From Nitrospiria bacterium (GTDB lineage Bacteria; Nitrospirota; UBA9217), in the NCBI GenBank assembly GCA_919901555.1, contig CAKKPG010000056.1:1-35786 (forward strand): a DNA stretch of 35,786 nt. The letters are read 5' to 3'. Positions 1 through 8,582 of this stretch are shown here, piece by piece (within the stretch, counting starts at the first letter, position 1; each line of letters begins with the position of its first letter). A model generated the notes under the pieces. The model had not been told where the DNA came from, did no database searches, and saw only the letters and a program-made list of their open reading frames with translations. The position numbers and the translations under genes are program-made.

Positions 1-3000
1 CTGTCGGCGCCTGAATTATGGTGTTTAGGAGCTTCGGGTTATAGGGATCTTTTATGTCAATGACATGGATTTCATTTCCTCCGGTCACATACGCGAGCCC
101 GGACGTTTTGCTGATCGTAATGTCCATGGCGTGGAGGTCTGTCCGCTCATTGCCCTGGTCGTCCTTGACCACGCCGATCTTGTTGGGGTTATAGGGGTCG
201 GTGAGGTCGAGGGTGTGGATTTTGCCTTCTTTGCTGCCGGTGACGGCAAGGTCGATGGTTTTTGAATTTCCGTCAGGATCTATATAGGTGTATTCCGGCT
301 CCGCTGCGATGCGCCAAGCGCTGTAGTTTGCCGGTTTATAGGCCGTGATGAGCCGGGGTACCTGGGGCATGCTCAAATCGAGGATTACCAGGTGCCCACT
401 GAACGTGGTGACGAGCGCCGACGTGAAGGCGTGATTTCGATACACAAGAATGTCGCTCGGATTTCCGCAGCGCTGGACCGTCGGGTTGTCGGGGTCCGTG
501 CAGTCAAGACCGATGGTGTCGAAGATTCCCACAATGGTTGAGCCGTCGGCGCTGCCCACAAAACTCTGCGCGGCCTTGATATCGATGACCTGAATTCCGA
601 CTCCGGTGGTTGCAACGTAGGCATAATCGCCCGACAGGGCGACCCTTCCGGGCACCCCGGTGTATGCCTCGGCGAGCTTCTCACGGCCCACGATCCGTGG
701 TTTTGCGGCATAGCTGGTCGGCAGCGTGGTCGTCTGGTCGTAGCCGAGGTCATAGAACCGGATGTATCCGTACTGGTTTCCGTCGGCGTAACGGATGTCC
801 TCGGTGGTCGATAATATCCGCCGGTCCGGTTCAACGGCGATTCCCCGATAACCCCAATTGACGCCGGCGTTCGACATGGTCTGGCTGTGGGTCACGACGG
901 ATTTCGTCGGGTCCGTGACGTCAACGACGTACCAGCCGTCGGGACCGGCTGCCACGTAGATGTAGGTCCTGCCTTCGTCTTTCGAGTCGTAGAGGGCTAT
1001 ATCGCGTCCTCCATCGAACCCCCCGCTCACGATATCGTAGACCTTCGGGTCTTTGCTGGTGAAGACGGCATGGTACTCTTTGTCGAGCGGCAGAAGTCCG
1101 TCTCCGGTCGGCGGCGCATAGGGTTCGGGCGCGGAAGGGTTGGGGATGGAGTCGGTGATGTCTCTTGTGACGACGATTTCGTACTTATGCCCGAAGGTCA
1201 AATTGGTCTTGGGCTGTAACGTGGCCTTTACCCTGCCGCCCTCTATGCCCGTAGAGACATACGCAGGAACGAGTGTTGGCGTAAAGGAGGGATCAGGCGG
1301 GTTCGTCGGTCCCAAATCCCTGAGCTTGAGCGTCGTTTCAGTTACGTTCTTCACCGGTTCGTTGAAGGCTACGATAATCGCCGTGTTTACCATTACGTCC
1401 TTGGCGCCGTCCGCGGGGATGATCTCGTCAACTGCGGGCGGGCCGTCAATTCCTTCTGGCTGGGTGCCGGGCAGGATTGCCCGGACAGTGATGCTCCGGC
1501 TGCTCTTATGCCCTGCGGTGTCTGTGGCCTCGGCTTTGATGGTGTACGTCCCAGGAGCCCCGGGCATGAAGAAGCTCGGCTGGCTGCCGGATAGGGGGGA
1601 ACCGAACGCCGGCTGATATGTGTACCTGTACACAGCCACAGGGTTGTCCGGGGTTATGTACGTGTGTACCACGGAGCCTGTCTGGGAGAGCTGGGCTGGA
1701 TAGACCTGCTCGGACGGCATGTCGGGCGTCTTGTACGTGACCGTGAGCATGGCTGTGCCCATTTCCTGGTCGAGTATGGTGATGGGAATCTCGATGTCTG
1801 TGCCGACAGGAATCGTTCCTGCCACAAACCGGGGGTTGTTCGGCTGTCCGGACACGACCTGCATGTTCATGCTGATCACCGGCGCGGTGGTGTCCGGGTG
1901 CGCCGTGTCTTTATCCGCTAACTTGAAGTTTAAATTATTCACGATATACGGGGTCTCACACGTCGTGATATTCGCGGTCACGCGGTTCATGGTTTGCGGA
2001 TGAATTGCCGTGGTTGCAAATGACCGGCAGACGTCGGCAGCGGTAAATCCATAGGCCGCATAGTGGCCGTCGTCTTTGGAATAGGAAATGAAGTTCTCGG
2101 CCCCGACGGAGCGGATGACCGCGCCTTTGATGGGCTGGTCGACTCCGGGCAAGTACCCGCCGATGCCGTCCATGTCGCGGTAGGTGTAACCGGAGATGAC
2201 CACCGGGCCGTTTAAGGGTGCGGGGGTGTAGAGGAACGTGAATATGCCGAAGCCGTAGATGCCGTCAAAGGGCGGGCTCGCGGTGGTGAGCCGCTTGCCG
2301 TCGGGAGTTTCGATGACCTTTGCGCTGTCGTGAATCACGTAGACGTTCTCCACCGTGCCGTCGGGATTGGCATGCTTTGCCGGCTGGGCCACAAAAGGAA
2401 CGGCATCGGACGGCATTGACGGCGCCGGAACAGATAGCTTTACTTCTTTTTGGAACTGCTGCCCGCCGGTATCGATGTTCATGGCTGCCAGGAATTTCGC
2501 CTGCTGCGGCGCTGGATTGTCCTGCGGAAGCTGGTCTTCGGCAACCGGCGTGATCTTCACGACGGTCGGCCCGGGGAGGGCGCCTTCGGGGATGTCGAGC
2601 CTGAGGCCGCCTTCGCCTTCCACGGTACCGCCCTTGGCCGTAACGAGGTATTTTCCATCCGCGCTCTTGAACGTAATGTACGTGATCAGGGTCTGGTTAC
2701 CCGCTGCATCCATGGAGATGATCTTTATCTCGTCGCCCAATTGGGCCATAATTTTGCCGGAAAATGACCCGTTGTCGTCAGGCGTTACCGACACTATTTC
2801 TCCGGAAGTATCGTTGATAATCAGGACAGTTCCGCCGTACTCGGCAGAGCCCTGGGTGGCTGTAATAGTCACATACCCGTCTGCATCAGGGAAGCTGCCC
2901 GTTATCATTCCTGCCTGGGGCATGGGCGGTGGGGTCGTGTCCTTGACCGTGAAATGGGTCACGACATCGATACCCATGCGGTACTTCTGCAAATCCTGGA

Positions 3001-6000
3001 TCGAATCTGTAGGATGGTCAGCGCGAGTGCCAATGATGGTCAGGGTATACTGCGCTTCGGATTTCAAAAGCTGATCAGGATAGAAGGTAACGACCGTACC
3101 TTCGGGATTTATGGAGAAAACTCCGGGAATAACATTGTTCGAAGCATCTTTTAAAATAATATTAGAGCTCTTAACTGTAGCCTTATCCAACGCCTCGGTG
3201 AACGTTACCACGATTGAGGCGTTCGGCTCTACGCCTGCCGCGTTGTTTGCCGGACTGACAGAAACCACCCGCGGCGGGGTTGCCTGAATGACGAGTTCCA
3301 CGGTTGCTGCCTGATGAGCAGTTATGATCGTACCCGTTGCGGTGCCGGTATCGTTCTTGTAAATGTCCGTGGCCTGTGCGGTAAATCCGGATACCGTTCC
3401 CGCTATAAGATATTTTCCGTCCGCTCCTGTTAAATCAACAAGCGAACAGGTGCTCGACGTCGTGAGGACCGAGGGATAGGGGTTGTCTGAGCCGTCTTTG
3501 ACGGCGCCGGTGATGAAGCCGATCTGAGACTTAGCTTGCAGGAAGAAATAGGTCCCGGAAGAAGCAATGCCTTTTGCCACAGAGTTCACAGAGGGCACAG
3601 AGAAAGGATAAGAAGTGATCAATGAGCCGGAGAGCCGGGCAAGGGCCACAAGCTTCAGCCGCTTGGCGCCGCGGACCTCGATGGCTTTGGCGACGACGAT
3701 TGGCAGGGCGCTGTTCAGCCCCGTGGGCGCAGGGATCGACAGCTCGGCAGAGGACGCGAGGGTTCTGTTGGTCAGGTTCACGTCGACAGCGCGGAGCAGC
3801 GTGAAGTCAGTTCCGACAACACCCGTAAGCGTTGAAGGGTCCACGGTCTTTGTCTCGACCGGCACGGTCTGGTTGAGCGCCCCCTGGGGAACTACGAGGA
3901 CATTGCCGTCGGAATCGAGCAGCCGCGCTCCGTCAGAGCCGACCATGGTGCCGGAGACGGCCTCTTCGGGCCGGAGATTGACCTCGATGCCCACCTTGCC
4001 GAGCATGAGTTCGGTGATCGTGTATTCCTTCGAAGGCGTGACCGGGAACGTTGTCAGAACAGATCCATTTGCCACAGAGGACACAGAGGACGACCCTGAA
4101 TTCGTGATACAAGGGTGGTGATATAAGACTAAATCTTGGATATACTCAGACGGCAGGACGACCTCGCCGGAGAAGAGGTCGAAACGCTCGGTGACGCGGG
4201 CGGTGACGATGAGTCCGGAAGACAGCGCCCCCTCACCCCCGCCCTCTCCCGCGAGGGGAGAGGGTGAAAGAACAACTTCGCCGACTGCTTTGAGGCCCGC
4301 GGAAGGCGGAGCTGCGGGAGGAACCACTCTGCCTGTCGCCGTAGGCGATGAGTTCAGAGTTGAACCACACTGTGGAACCGCAGAGGCAACAATCGCAGTG
4401 CAGGCGACATCATCCGGCAGGACGAAGGCGTACTGGCCGGTGGATGGAATTGAAGCAGTGATGAACCGGCCGTCGGAACTTACCGTGCCGGCATTCTGCA
4501 CGATCCATTGATGCGATGCACTGTCATACGAAACCAGAATGACCGGTGATAATGGGGTAAGCGTAATCCCCGCTGCAACAGGAACTTTGAATGTTGCGGG
4601 TTGCATGAATGTAGCGGCGGGGTTTATCCCCGACGAAGAGCCGTTGCCCGTAAAGGGCAACGCTACAACATCCACCACGGCAATCGGCGACCAGCCCGCC
4701 GGCAACAGCCCCGCAAGCCCCTGGTTGCTGATCGGCGTGAGTCTGATGTCGACCTGCTCCGTGAGCGCTCCAGCAGGAACGTCAAGCTCAATTTTTACCG
4801 CAGAGGACGCAGAGAGAGGCACGGAAATTACTGTACCTGCGGAACCAACAAGATTCTGGTGCGTGCTGATCGGCGTGAGCCGCGCATCGATGGCAACGGC
4901 GTTCTTCTCCGGCCTGACAGCGACCACACGTTCTACCGTAGTGTATCCGGTCTTCGCAAGCGTGACGAGGTAGTTCCCTGCCCCTGCTTCGGTGAAGTAT
5001 CCGCCGTCCGGCTGAGTAACGATTTCTGCCACAGAGGTCACAGAGGACACAGAGTTAACAGTTACATTGGCAGCTTCAAGTCTTAGACCCTTGCTGTCGT
5101 CGTACACCTCGCCCTGGATATATCCGGGGCCGGTCGGCCCTTGCGTTATCTGTATCTGGGCATTTGCGGTGCCGATATTCCCCGCGACATCATAAGCCTT
5201 TGCTTCTATAGCGACAGCCAAGCCCTGAACAAAATCAGGAGACAAAGTAAAAGCAAAAGAGTTCGAAGTGCTGAGTTCAGCGTTCAGGGTAGAGGTCCAG
5301 ACTGGAACGCCATTCACAAGAACTTCTGCGATGGTTAGTCCTCGGCTGTCCGTTGCTCCCGCTGAAATGGTGATCCTTTGTCCTGCCCCTGCCTGGCCGG
5401 GTGCGCTTACCGTGACCGAAGGAGCCTGCGTGTCGAGTATGAGCGTGACACTCGAAGTGCCTACATTTCCCGCCCGGTCAGTTGCCTCTACCGTAATCGT
5501 GTTCTGATCCGGGTTCAGGCTATGATTAAGGTTGAACGTTGAGCCGGATATTGAGGCGGTCGCTCCATTGACCGTGACCGAGGTCACTGTCTCGTTCACG
5601 CTCCCCGAAACCATTATCTGCGGAGTATTCACGATCGCACCCTCATAAGGCGTGCTGATCGTTACTGTTGGGGACGTGGTATCCAAGGTGACGAAGACAG
5701 AGGCTGTTGATTCGTTCCCTGCCTTGTCCTTTGCCTTGAACCGGATGACATTAATGCCCTGGGTCAGGCTGAAGTCAGGTATGCTGAAACCGCCGTTTGT
5801 CAGTTGCTGCTCCTGATCATTGACCCAGAACCCGTCGGGGTTGGCCTCGGTGACCGAGCCGGAGACGGTGATCTTCTGGGTATTGACGTAGGAATTGTGG
5901 ACCGGGGTCGTGACCGTGATGACGGGAAGGACGGTGTCGAGGACCAGCGTAATGGTTGCAGTGCCGGTGTTCCCTGCCCGGTCCAAGGCGTTCACGGTGA

Positions 6001-8275
6001 CGATATTCTCGCCTTCAACAAGGGAGAGATCAGCGAGGCTCCAGGTGTTGTCCTGGTTCACCACAGCCGCGAAGCCGTTCACCGTGACGGAGGTGACGGT
6101 CTCGTTCACGGTGCCGGTGATCGTGACCTTCGGAGTATTCACGAACCGGCCGGTCTGATGCGACGTGATCTGAACGACAGGAGCGATGGTGTCGAGGTTG
6201 ACGGTTATGCTCGTCGTGCCGGGATTGCCTGCGCGGTCCGTGACCGTCGCTGTGATGGTGTTCGGCCCTTCGGCGAGGGCGACGCCCGAGCGGCTGAAGC
6301 CGGTCTGGTCAGCGTTGATCGCGGCCGTGCCGGCATTTATGGAGGCCTGGATGATGGGCTCGTTTACCGTGCCGGTCACCGGTACCTCGGGGGTGCTGAG
6401 CCAGGCATTCGCCGTGGGCGACGTGATCGCCGGAACAGGCAAGACCGTGTCGAGGCTGACGATGACGCTCGCTGTGCCGCTGTTCCCTGCCCGGTCAACG
6501 GCGGTGACAGTGATCGTGTTCGCGCCTTCAATAAGCGAGAGCGCGGCCAGGCTGAAGCTGTTTCCTGCTGACGGCGTCACCGCTGTTCCGTTGACAGTAA
6601 GGGACGTGACCGGCTCGTTTATGCTGCCGGCTACGGTGATCGGGGACGCGTTGACGAACACATTGTTGGCCGGCGTTGAGATGGTTATCACCGGCGCCTG
6701 AGTGTCGAGATTGATCGTGATCGAGGCAATGCCGGTGTTTCCCGCCGGATCCTTCGCCTCGACAATGACGGTGTTCGGCCCCTCGGTGAGCGACAGGCCG
6801 GCATAGCTGAAGCTGTTCCCCGAGACCTGGGCGGTTTGGCCATTGACCGTGACCGTGGCCGTGGGGTCATCGAGCGTGCCGGAAATCGTGATCGATGAGG
6901 TGTTCAGGTACTGCTCATTCTGATGAGACGTGACGGAAACGACCGGAGCGACGGTGTCGGTGGTGAAGCCCCAGGTGATACTTGCGGGGTTCTTTGCCCG
7001 GTCGGAGACTGATACCGTGACCGTGTGGCCGCCCTCGGGAAGTTTGGATGACGGCGTGTAGTTGACGCCGGTTGCGGTGATTGATGCAGAGGAGGTGACG
7101 TCCGCTCCGTCGATGGTCATGCGGACGGTCTTTGTGTCTATGCCGGAGCCTTTGTACTCATCGACATACTGGGCCGAGATGCGAGGCATGGCAATGTTTA
7201 AGAGGCTGCCGTCAACAGGCCCGGGAGCGCTGATCACGGGCGGTGTATCGTCGCAGCCTTTGCCGATGATCTCGATGATGATGAAGGACGGGCCCTTCTT
7301 TTTGATCTTCTCGATCTTCTCTTCGATGTCCTCGAGCCGGTCAAGGACCTTTTCGCCGGCGCGGTCGAGTTCCTTGAGGAGCTTTGCCAGTTCCTTGAGC
7401 GCCTCGTCTTTCTTTTCGTGGTCTTTGTCGCGTTTGTTCTTCGGGGTCCTGTCGAGGGCGCCTTGGGCCTTCCCGGTCTCCTTGACGGTATTCTTGATCT
7501 CTTCCCGGTACTTGTCGAGCTTTTCCCGCTCTTTTGCGACCCAGCCGGAATCGATCTCGTCTTCGTCGTCGGACCCTTCGTTACTTACGTCCTCGGTGTC
7601 GTCGTCATCATCGAGGCTCCGGCTCATGCCGAAGTAGGTCGATTCATGTTCGTCGAGGGATTTTTTGATCTCATGAACTTCTTTGAGAAGACCCTCGATT
7701 TTTGCCACAGAGGACACAGAGTCCCCCCTCACCCCTGCCCTCTCCCCCGAGGGGAGAGGATTAAGGTGAGGGGCCAGAGCGGTAAGCTCATCCCTGAGCT
7801 CCTGCAGCCGGGCAAGTTCCTGCTCAAGCTCCGCCTTCCTGGCCTGGTACTTCGCCAGCTTGTCGAGGTAGCCGTGGCGCCCGCTCTTTAATATGATCTT
7901 GAGTTCATTGTGCTCCTGAATGGTGATGGGCTTTTCGAAGGAGGGGACTTTCTGCTTGAAGTCTTTCTCCGAGGCGACCTTGACGCCGTTTATGTAGACG
8001 CGGGCCGATTTGATCCGGGTCTTCTTGCCGTCTCCGTTCCGGACTTTGAGGAGGGCCTGACTCGATGGTTCACAGCGTTCGAAGGCATCTGCGTAAACGG
8101 TGGGCTTGCCTTTGAGCCGGTCGTAGCGCTTGGGGCCGAAAATGGTAAGGTCGATGAGTGCGAACGAATAAGTAAAGAAGAAAAAGAACGAAAGGACAAG
8201 GCTCAGGCCGAGCGTAAGAAAGAGACGCCTGCTTCGCACACTGTTCCCTATGGTCCGAAAAAAAGCACGGGCCAT
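1..8275 (-). CDS. Giant envelope/extracellular protein with Ig-like repeats and LVIVD beta-propeller (3' end outside window)
   Basis: The frame read leftwards from ATG at 8275 is open to the window edge, giving at least 2758 residues. I translated large parts directly and saw no stop. GAGG lies about 10 bases before the ATG. Residues 18-41 form one hydrophobic segment (signal or anchor). A charged coiled-coil region with an acidic patch follows to about residue 340. Then come about eight Ig-like repeats of 84-86 residues, each starting near D-T-x-x-P. After these are a carboxypeptidase-regulatory-like domain (about 5150-4890), further beta-sandwich segments, SbsA-type Ig domains (about 3270-2940 and 1430-1140), and LVIVD-type propeller repeats from about 1070 to the edge (for example DLTDPYNPNKIG and DIKDPYNPKLLN). 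A surface adhesin or scaffold role is inference; no enzymatic motif was seen. Eight short dispersed repeats are inserted in frame. Confidence 0.88.
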   Translation of the reverse strand, partial: MARAFFRTIGNSVRSRRLFLTLGLSLVLSFFFFFTYSFALIDLTIFGPKRYDRLKGKPTVYADAFERCEPSSQALLKVRNGDGKKTRIKSARVYINGVKVASEKDFKQKVPSFEKPITIQEHNELKIILKSGRHGYLDKLAKYQARKAELEQELARLQELRDELTALAPHLNPLPSGERAGVRGDSVSSVAKIEGLLKEVHEIKKSLDEHESTYFGMSRSLDDDDDTEDVSNEGSDDEDEIDSGWVAKEREKLDKYREEIKNTVKETGKAQGALDRTPKNKRDKDHEKKDEALKELAKLLKELDRAGEKVLDRLEDIEEKIEKIKKKGPSFIIIEIIGKGCDDTPPVISAPGPVDGSLLNIAMPRISAQYVDEYKGSGIDTKTVRMTIDGADVTSSASITATGVNYTPSSKLPEGGHTVTVSVSDRAKNPASITWGFTTDTVAPVVSVTSHQNEQYLNTSSITISGTLDDPTATVTVNGQTAQVSGNSFSYAGLSLTEGPNTVIVEAKDPAGNTGIASITINLDTQAPVITISTPANNVFVNASPITVAGSINEPVTSLTVNGTAVTPSAGNSFSLAALSLIEGANTITVTAVDRAGNSGTASVIVSLDTVLPVPAITSPTANAWLSTPEVPVTGTVNEPIIQASINAGTAAINADQTGFSRSGVALAEGPNTITATVTDRAGNPGTTSITVNLDTIAPVVQITSHQTGRFVNTPKVTITGTVNETVTSVTVNGFAAVVNQDNTWSLADLSLVEGENIVTVNALDRAGNTGTATITLVLDTVLPVITVTTPVHNSYVNTQKITVSGSVTEANPDGFWVNDQEQQLTNGGFSIPDFSLTQGINVIRFKAKDKAGNESTASVFVTLDTTSPTVTISTPYEGAIVNTPQIMVSGSVNETVTSVTVNGATASISGSTFNLNHSLNPDQNTITVEATDRAGNVGTSSVTLILDTQAPSVTVSAPGQAGAGQRITISAGATDSRGLTIAEVLVNGVPVWTSTLNAELSTSNSFAFTLSPDFVQGLAVAIEAKAYDVAGNIGTANAQIQITQGPTGPGYIQGEVYDDSKGLRLEAANVTVNSVSSVTSVAEIVTQPDGGYFTEAGAGNYLVTLAKTGYTTVERVVAVRPEKNAVAIDARLTPISTHQNLVGSAGTVISVPLSASSAVKIELDVPAGALTEQVDIRLTPISNQGLAGLLPAGWSPIAVVDVVALPFTGNGSSSGINPAATFMQPATFKVPVAAGITLTPLSPVILVSYDSASHQWIVQNAGTVSSDGRFITASIPSTGQYAFVLPDDVACTAIVASAVPQCGSTLNSSPTATGRVVPPAAPPSAGLKAVGEVVLSPSPLAGEGGGEGALSSGLIVTARVTERFDLFSGEVVLPSEYIQDLVLYHHPCITNSGSSSVSSVANGSVLTTFPVTPSKEYTITELMLGKVGIEVNLRPEEAVSGTMVGSDGARLLDSDGNVLVVPQGALNQTVPVETKTVDPSTLTGVVGTDFTLLRAVDVNLTNRTLASSAELSIPAPTGLNSALPIVVAKAIEVRGAKRLKLVALARLSGSLITSYPFSVPSVNSVAKGIASSGTYFFLQAKSQIGFITGAVKDGSDNPYPSVLTTSSTCSLVDLTGADGKYLIAGTVSGFTAQATDIYKNDTGTATGTIITAHQAATVELVIQATPPRVVSVSPANNAAGVEPNASIVVTFTEALDKATVKSSNIILKDASNNVIPGVFSINPEGTVVTFYPDQLLKSEAQYTLTIIGTRADHPTDSIQDLQKYRMGIDVVTHFTVKDTTPPPMPQAGMITGSFPDADGYVTITATQGSAEYGGTVLIINDTSGEIVSVTPDDNGSFSGKIMAQLGDEIKIISMDAAGNQTLITYITFKSADGKYLVTAKGGTVEGEGGLRLDIPEGALPGPTVVKITPVAEDQLPQDNPAPQQAKFLAAMNIDTGGQQFQKEVKLSVPAPSMPSDAVPFVAQPAKHANPDGTVENVYVIHDSAKVIETPDGKRLTTASPPFDGIYGFGIFTFLYTPAPLNGPVVISGYTYRDMDGIGGYLPGVDQPIKGAVIRSVGAENFISYSKDDGHYAAYGFTAADVCRSFATTAIHPQTMNRVTANITTCETPYIVNNLNFKLADKDTAHPDTTAPVISMNMQVVSGQPNNPRFVAGTIPVGTDIEIPITILDQEMGTAMLTVTYKTPDMPSEQVYPAQLSQTGSVVHTYITPDNPVAVYRYTYQPAFGSPLSGSQPSFFMPGAPGTYTIKAEATDTAGHKSSRSITVRAILPGTQPEGIDGPPAVDEIIPADGAKDVMVNTAIIVAFNEPVKNVTETTLKLRDLGPTNPPDPSFTPTLVPAYVSTGIEGGRVKATLQPKTNLTFGHKYEIVVTRDITDSIPNPSAPEPYAPPTGDGLLPLDKEYHAVFTSKDPKVYDIVSGGFDGGRDIALYDSKDEGRTYIYVAAGPDGWYVVDVTDPTKSVVTHSQTMSNAGVNWGYRGIAVEPDRRILSTTEDIRYADGNQYGYIRFYDLGYDQTTTLPTSYAAKPRIVGREKLAEAYTGVPGRVALSGDYAYVATTGVGIQVIDIKAAQSFVGSADGSTIVGIFDTIGLDCTDPDNPTVQRCGNPSDILVYRNHAFTSALVTTFSGHLVILDLSMPQVPRLITAYKPANYSAWRIAAEPEYTYIDPDGNSKTIDLAVTGSKEGKIHTLDLTDPYNPNKIGVVKDDQGNERTDLHAMDITISKTSGLAYVTGGNEIHVIDIKDPYNPKLLNTIIQAPT
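3572..3603. repeat. Copy of GCCACAGAG-type dispersed repeat inside coding sequence
   Basis: The plus strand reads TTTTGCCACAGAGTTCACAG, then GGCACAGAG. In the host frame (minus) it is translated as FSVPSVNSVAKG. It shares its core with copies at 4067-4091, 5023-5056 and 7701-7721. Confidence 0.75.
4067..4091. repeat. Copy of GCCACAGAG-type dispersed repeat inside coding sequence
   Basis: The core GCCACAGAGGACACAGAG is identical to the copy at 7701-7721. It is translated on the minus strand as SSVSSVAN between two beta-sandwich segments of the giant protein. Confidence 0.75.
4229..4267. repeat. Palindromic CCCTCACCC/GGGAGAGGG element inside coding sequence
   Basis: The arms CCCTCTCCC and GGGGAGAGGG form a stem, with flanking CTCACC and GGTGA. 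In the host frame it reads LSPSPLAGEGGGEGA, a composition unlike the surrounding beta-sandwich. It is related to the element at 7722-7773. Confidence 0.75.
4610..4668. repeat. 59-bp three-stem palindromic element inside coding sequence
   Basis: The ends TGTAGCG and CGCTACA are perfect 7-bp inverted repeats. Inside are two hairpins: GGGG-TTTAT-CCCC, and CGTTGCCC-GTAA-GGGCAACG. Together they make a cloverleaf-like fold. The giant gene reads through it in frame, giving VVALPFTGNGSSSGINPAAT. Confidence 0.75.
4794..4824. repeat. Variant CCGCAGAGGACGCAGAG repeat inside coding sequence
   Basis: TACCGCAGAGGACGCAGAG is a variant of the GCCACAGAGGACACAGAG family seen elsewhere in this gene. It is translated as PLSASSAVKI on the minus strand. 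It is more diverged than the other copies, so membership is less certain. Confidence 0.6.
5023..5056. repeat. Copy of GCCACAGAG-type dispersed repeat inside coding sequence
   Basis: It holds three consecutive ACAGAG units: GCCACAGAGGTCACAGAG, then GACACAGAG. It is translated as NSVSSVTSVAE and lies inside a carboxypeptidase-regulatory-like domain. Confidence 0.75.
5150..7250 (-). repeat. Tandem Ig-like domain repeats inside the giant protein
   Basis: About eight successive domains begin with D-T-x-A/L-P-V and carry the pattern ITVSGSVNEPVT, TVNG, LxEGxNTITVxAxDRAGN. The DNA landmark for the D-T junction recurs near 6958, 6704, 6453, 6194, 5936, 5684 and 5431, a spacing of 251-259 bases. This fits the bacterial Ig-like or glucodextranase-B-like beta-sandwich folds common in large surface proteins. 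The units differ clearly from one another in sequence, so recent tandem amplification is unlikely. Confidence 0.8.
7701..7721. repeat. Copy of GCCACAGAG-type dispersed repeat inside coding sequence
   Basis: TTTGCCACAGAGGACACAGA is immediately followed by the palindromic element at 7722-7773. Together they insert about 25 residues, ending DSVSSVAK, into the N-terminal coiled coil. Heptad-like sequence resumes on both sides. Confidence 0.8.
7722..7773. repeat. Palindromic CCCCTCACC/GGTGAGGGG element inside coding sequence
   Basis: The outer arms CCCCTCACC and GGTGAGGGG and the inner arms CCTCTCCCC and GGGGAGAGG give a long hairpin. It is read in frame as PHLNPLPSGERAGVRG, inserted between two coiled-coil stretches (DELTAL and IEGLLKEV). 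Confidence 0.8.
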
Positions 8276-8340
8276 GAAGTCTTTCTCCCTCTTACGTGGA
8301 AATTTAGATGAAACCGGTCATGGCTGAGATACGATTTCAC

Positions 8341-8369
8341 TTTATATGAGTTTTTCGATAGCTTGTTAA
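8341..8369 (-). promoter_or_regulatory. Sigma70-type promoter for the giant gene
   Basis: On the minus strand TTAACA (8369-8364) is followed after exactly 17 bases by TATAAA (8346-8341). Each hexamer is 5/6 to consensus. The predicted start is near 8334, giving a leader of about 60 nt before the ATG at 8275. Confidence 0.6.
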
Positions 8370-8517
8370 TGTTTAAGAAGGGTGTGGTTCTCTGCTCACC
8401 TGCGCTTTGCAAAGAGTATAATCCCCGTATTCGCAGGGATAAGAAGGATAGCAAGAAAGTATTAGGCTTGTCAAGCGTTATTACAGCATTATTACTAAAT
8501 TAATATATCCTTTGTTT

Positions 8518-8546
8518 TTGATTGTTTCCACTCTCTATGGTATAAT
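8518..8546 (+). promoter_or_regulatory. Sigma70-type promoter for prfB
   Basis: TTGATT (8518-8523), 17 bases, then perfect TATAAT (8541-8546), 36 bases before the prfB start codon. Confidence 0.65.
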
Positions 8547-8582
8547 CCGGCCGTCATTAAGAACAACGGACAGGAGACCGGA

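Noticed and set aside
4191-5086. Plus-strand ORFs across the repeat-rich part of the giant gene
   Set aside because: They are made largely of translated repeat words (such as FCHRGHRGHRVN) and lie opposite the continuous giant frame.
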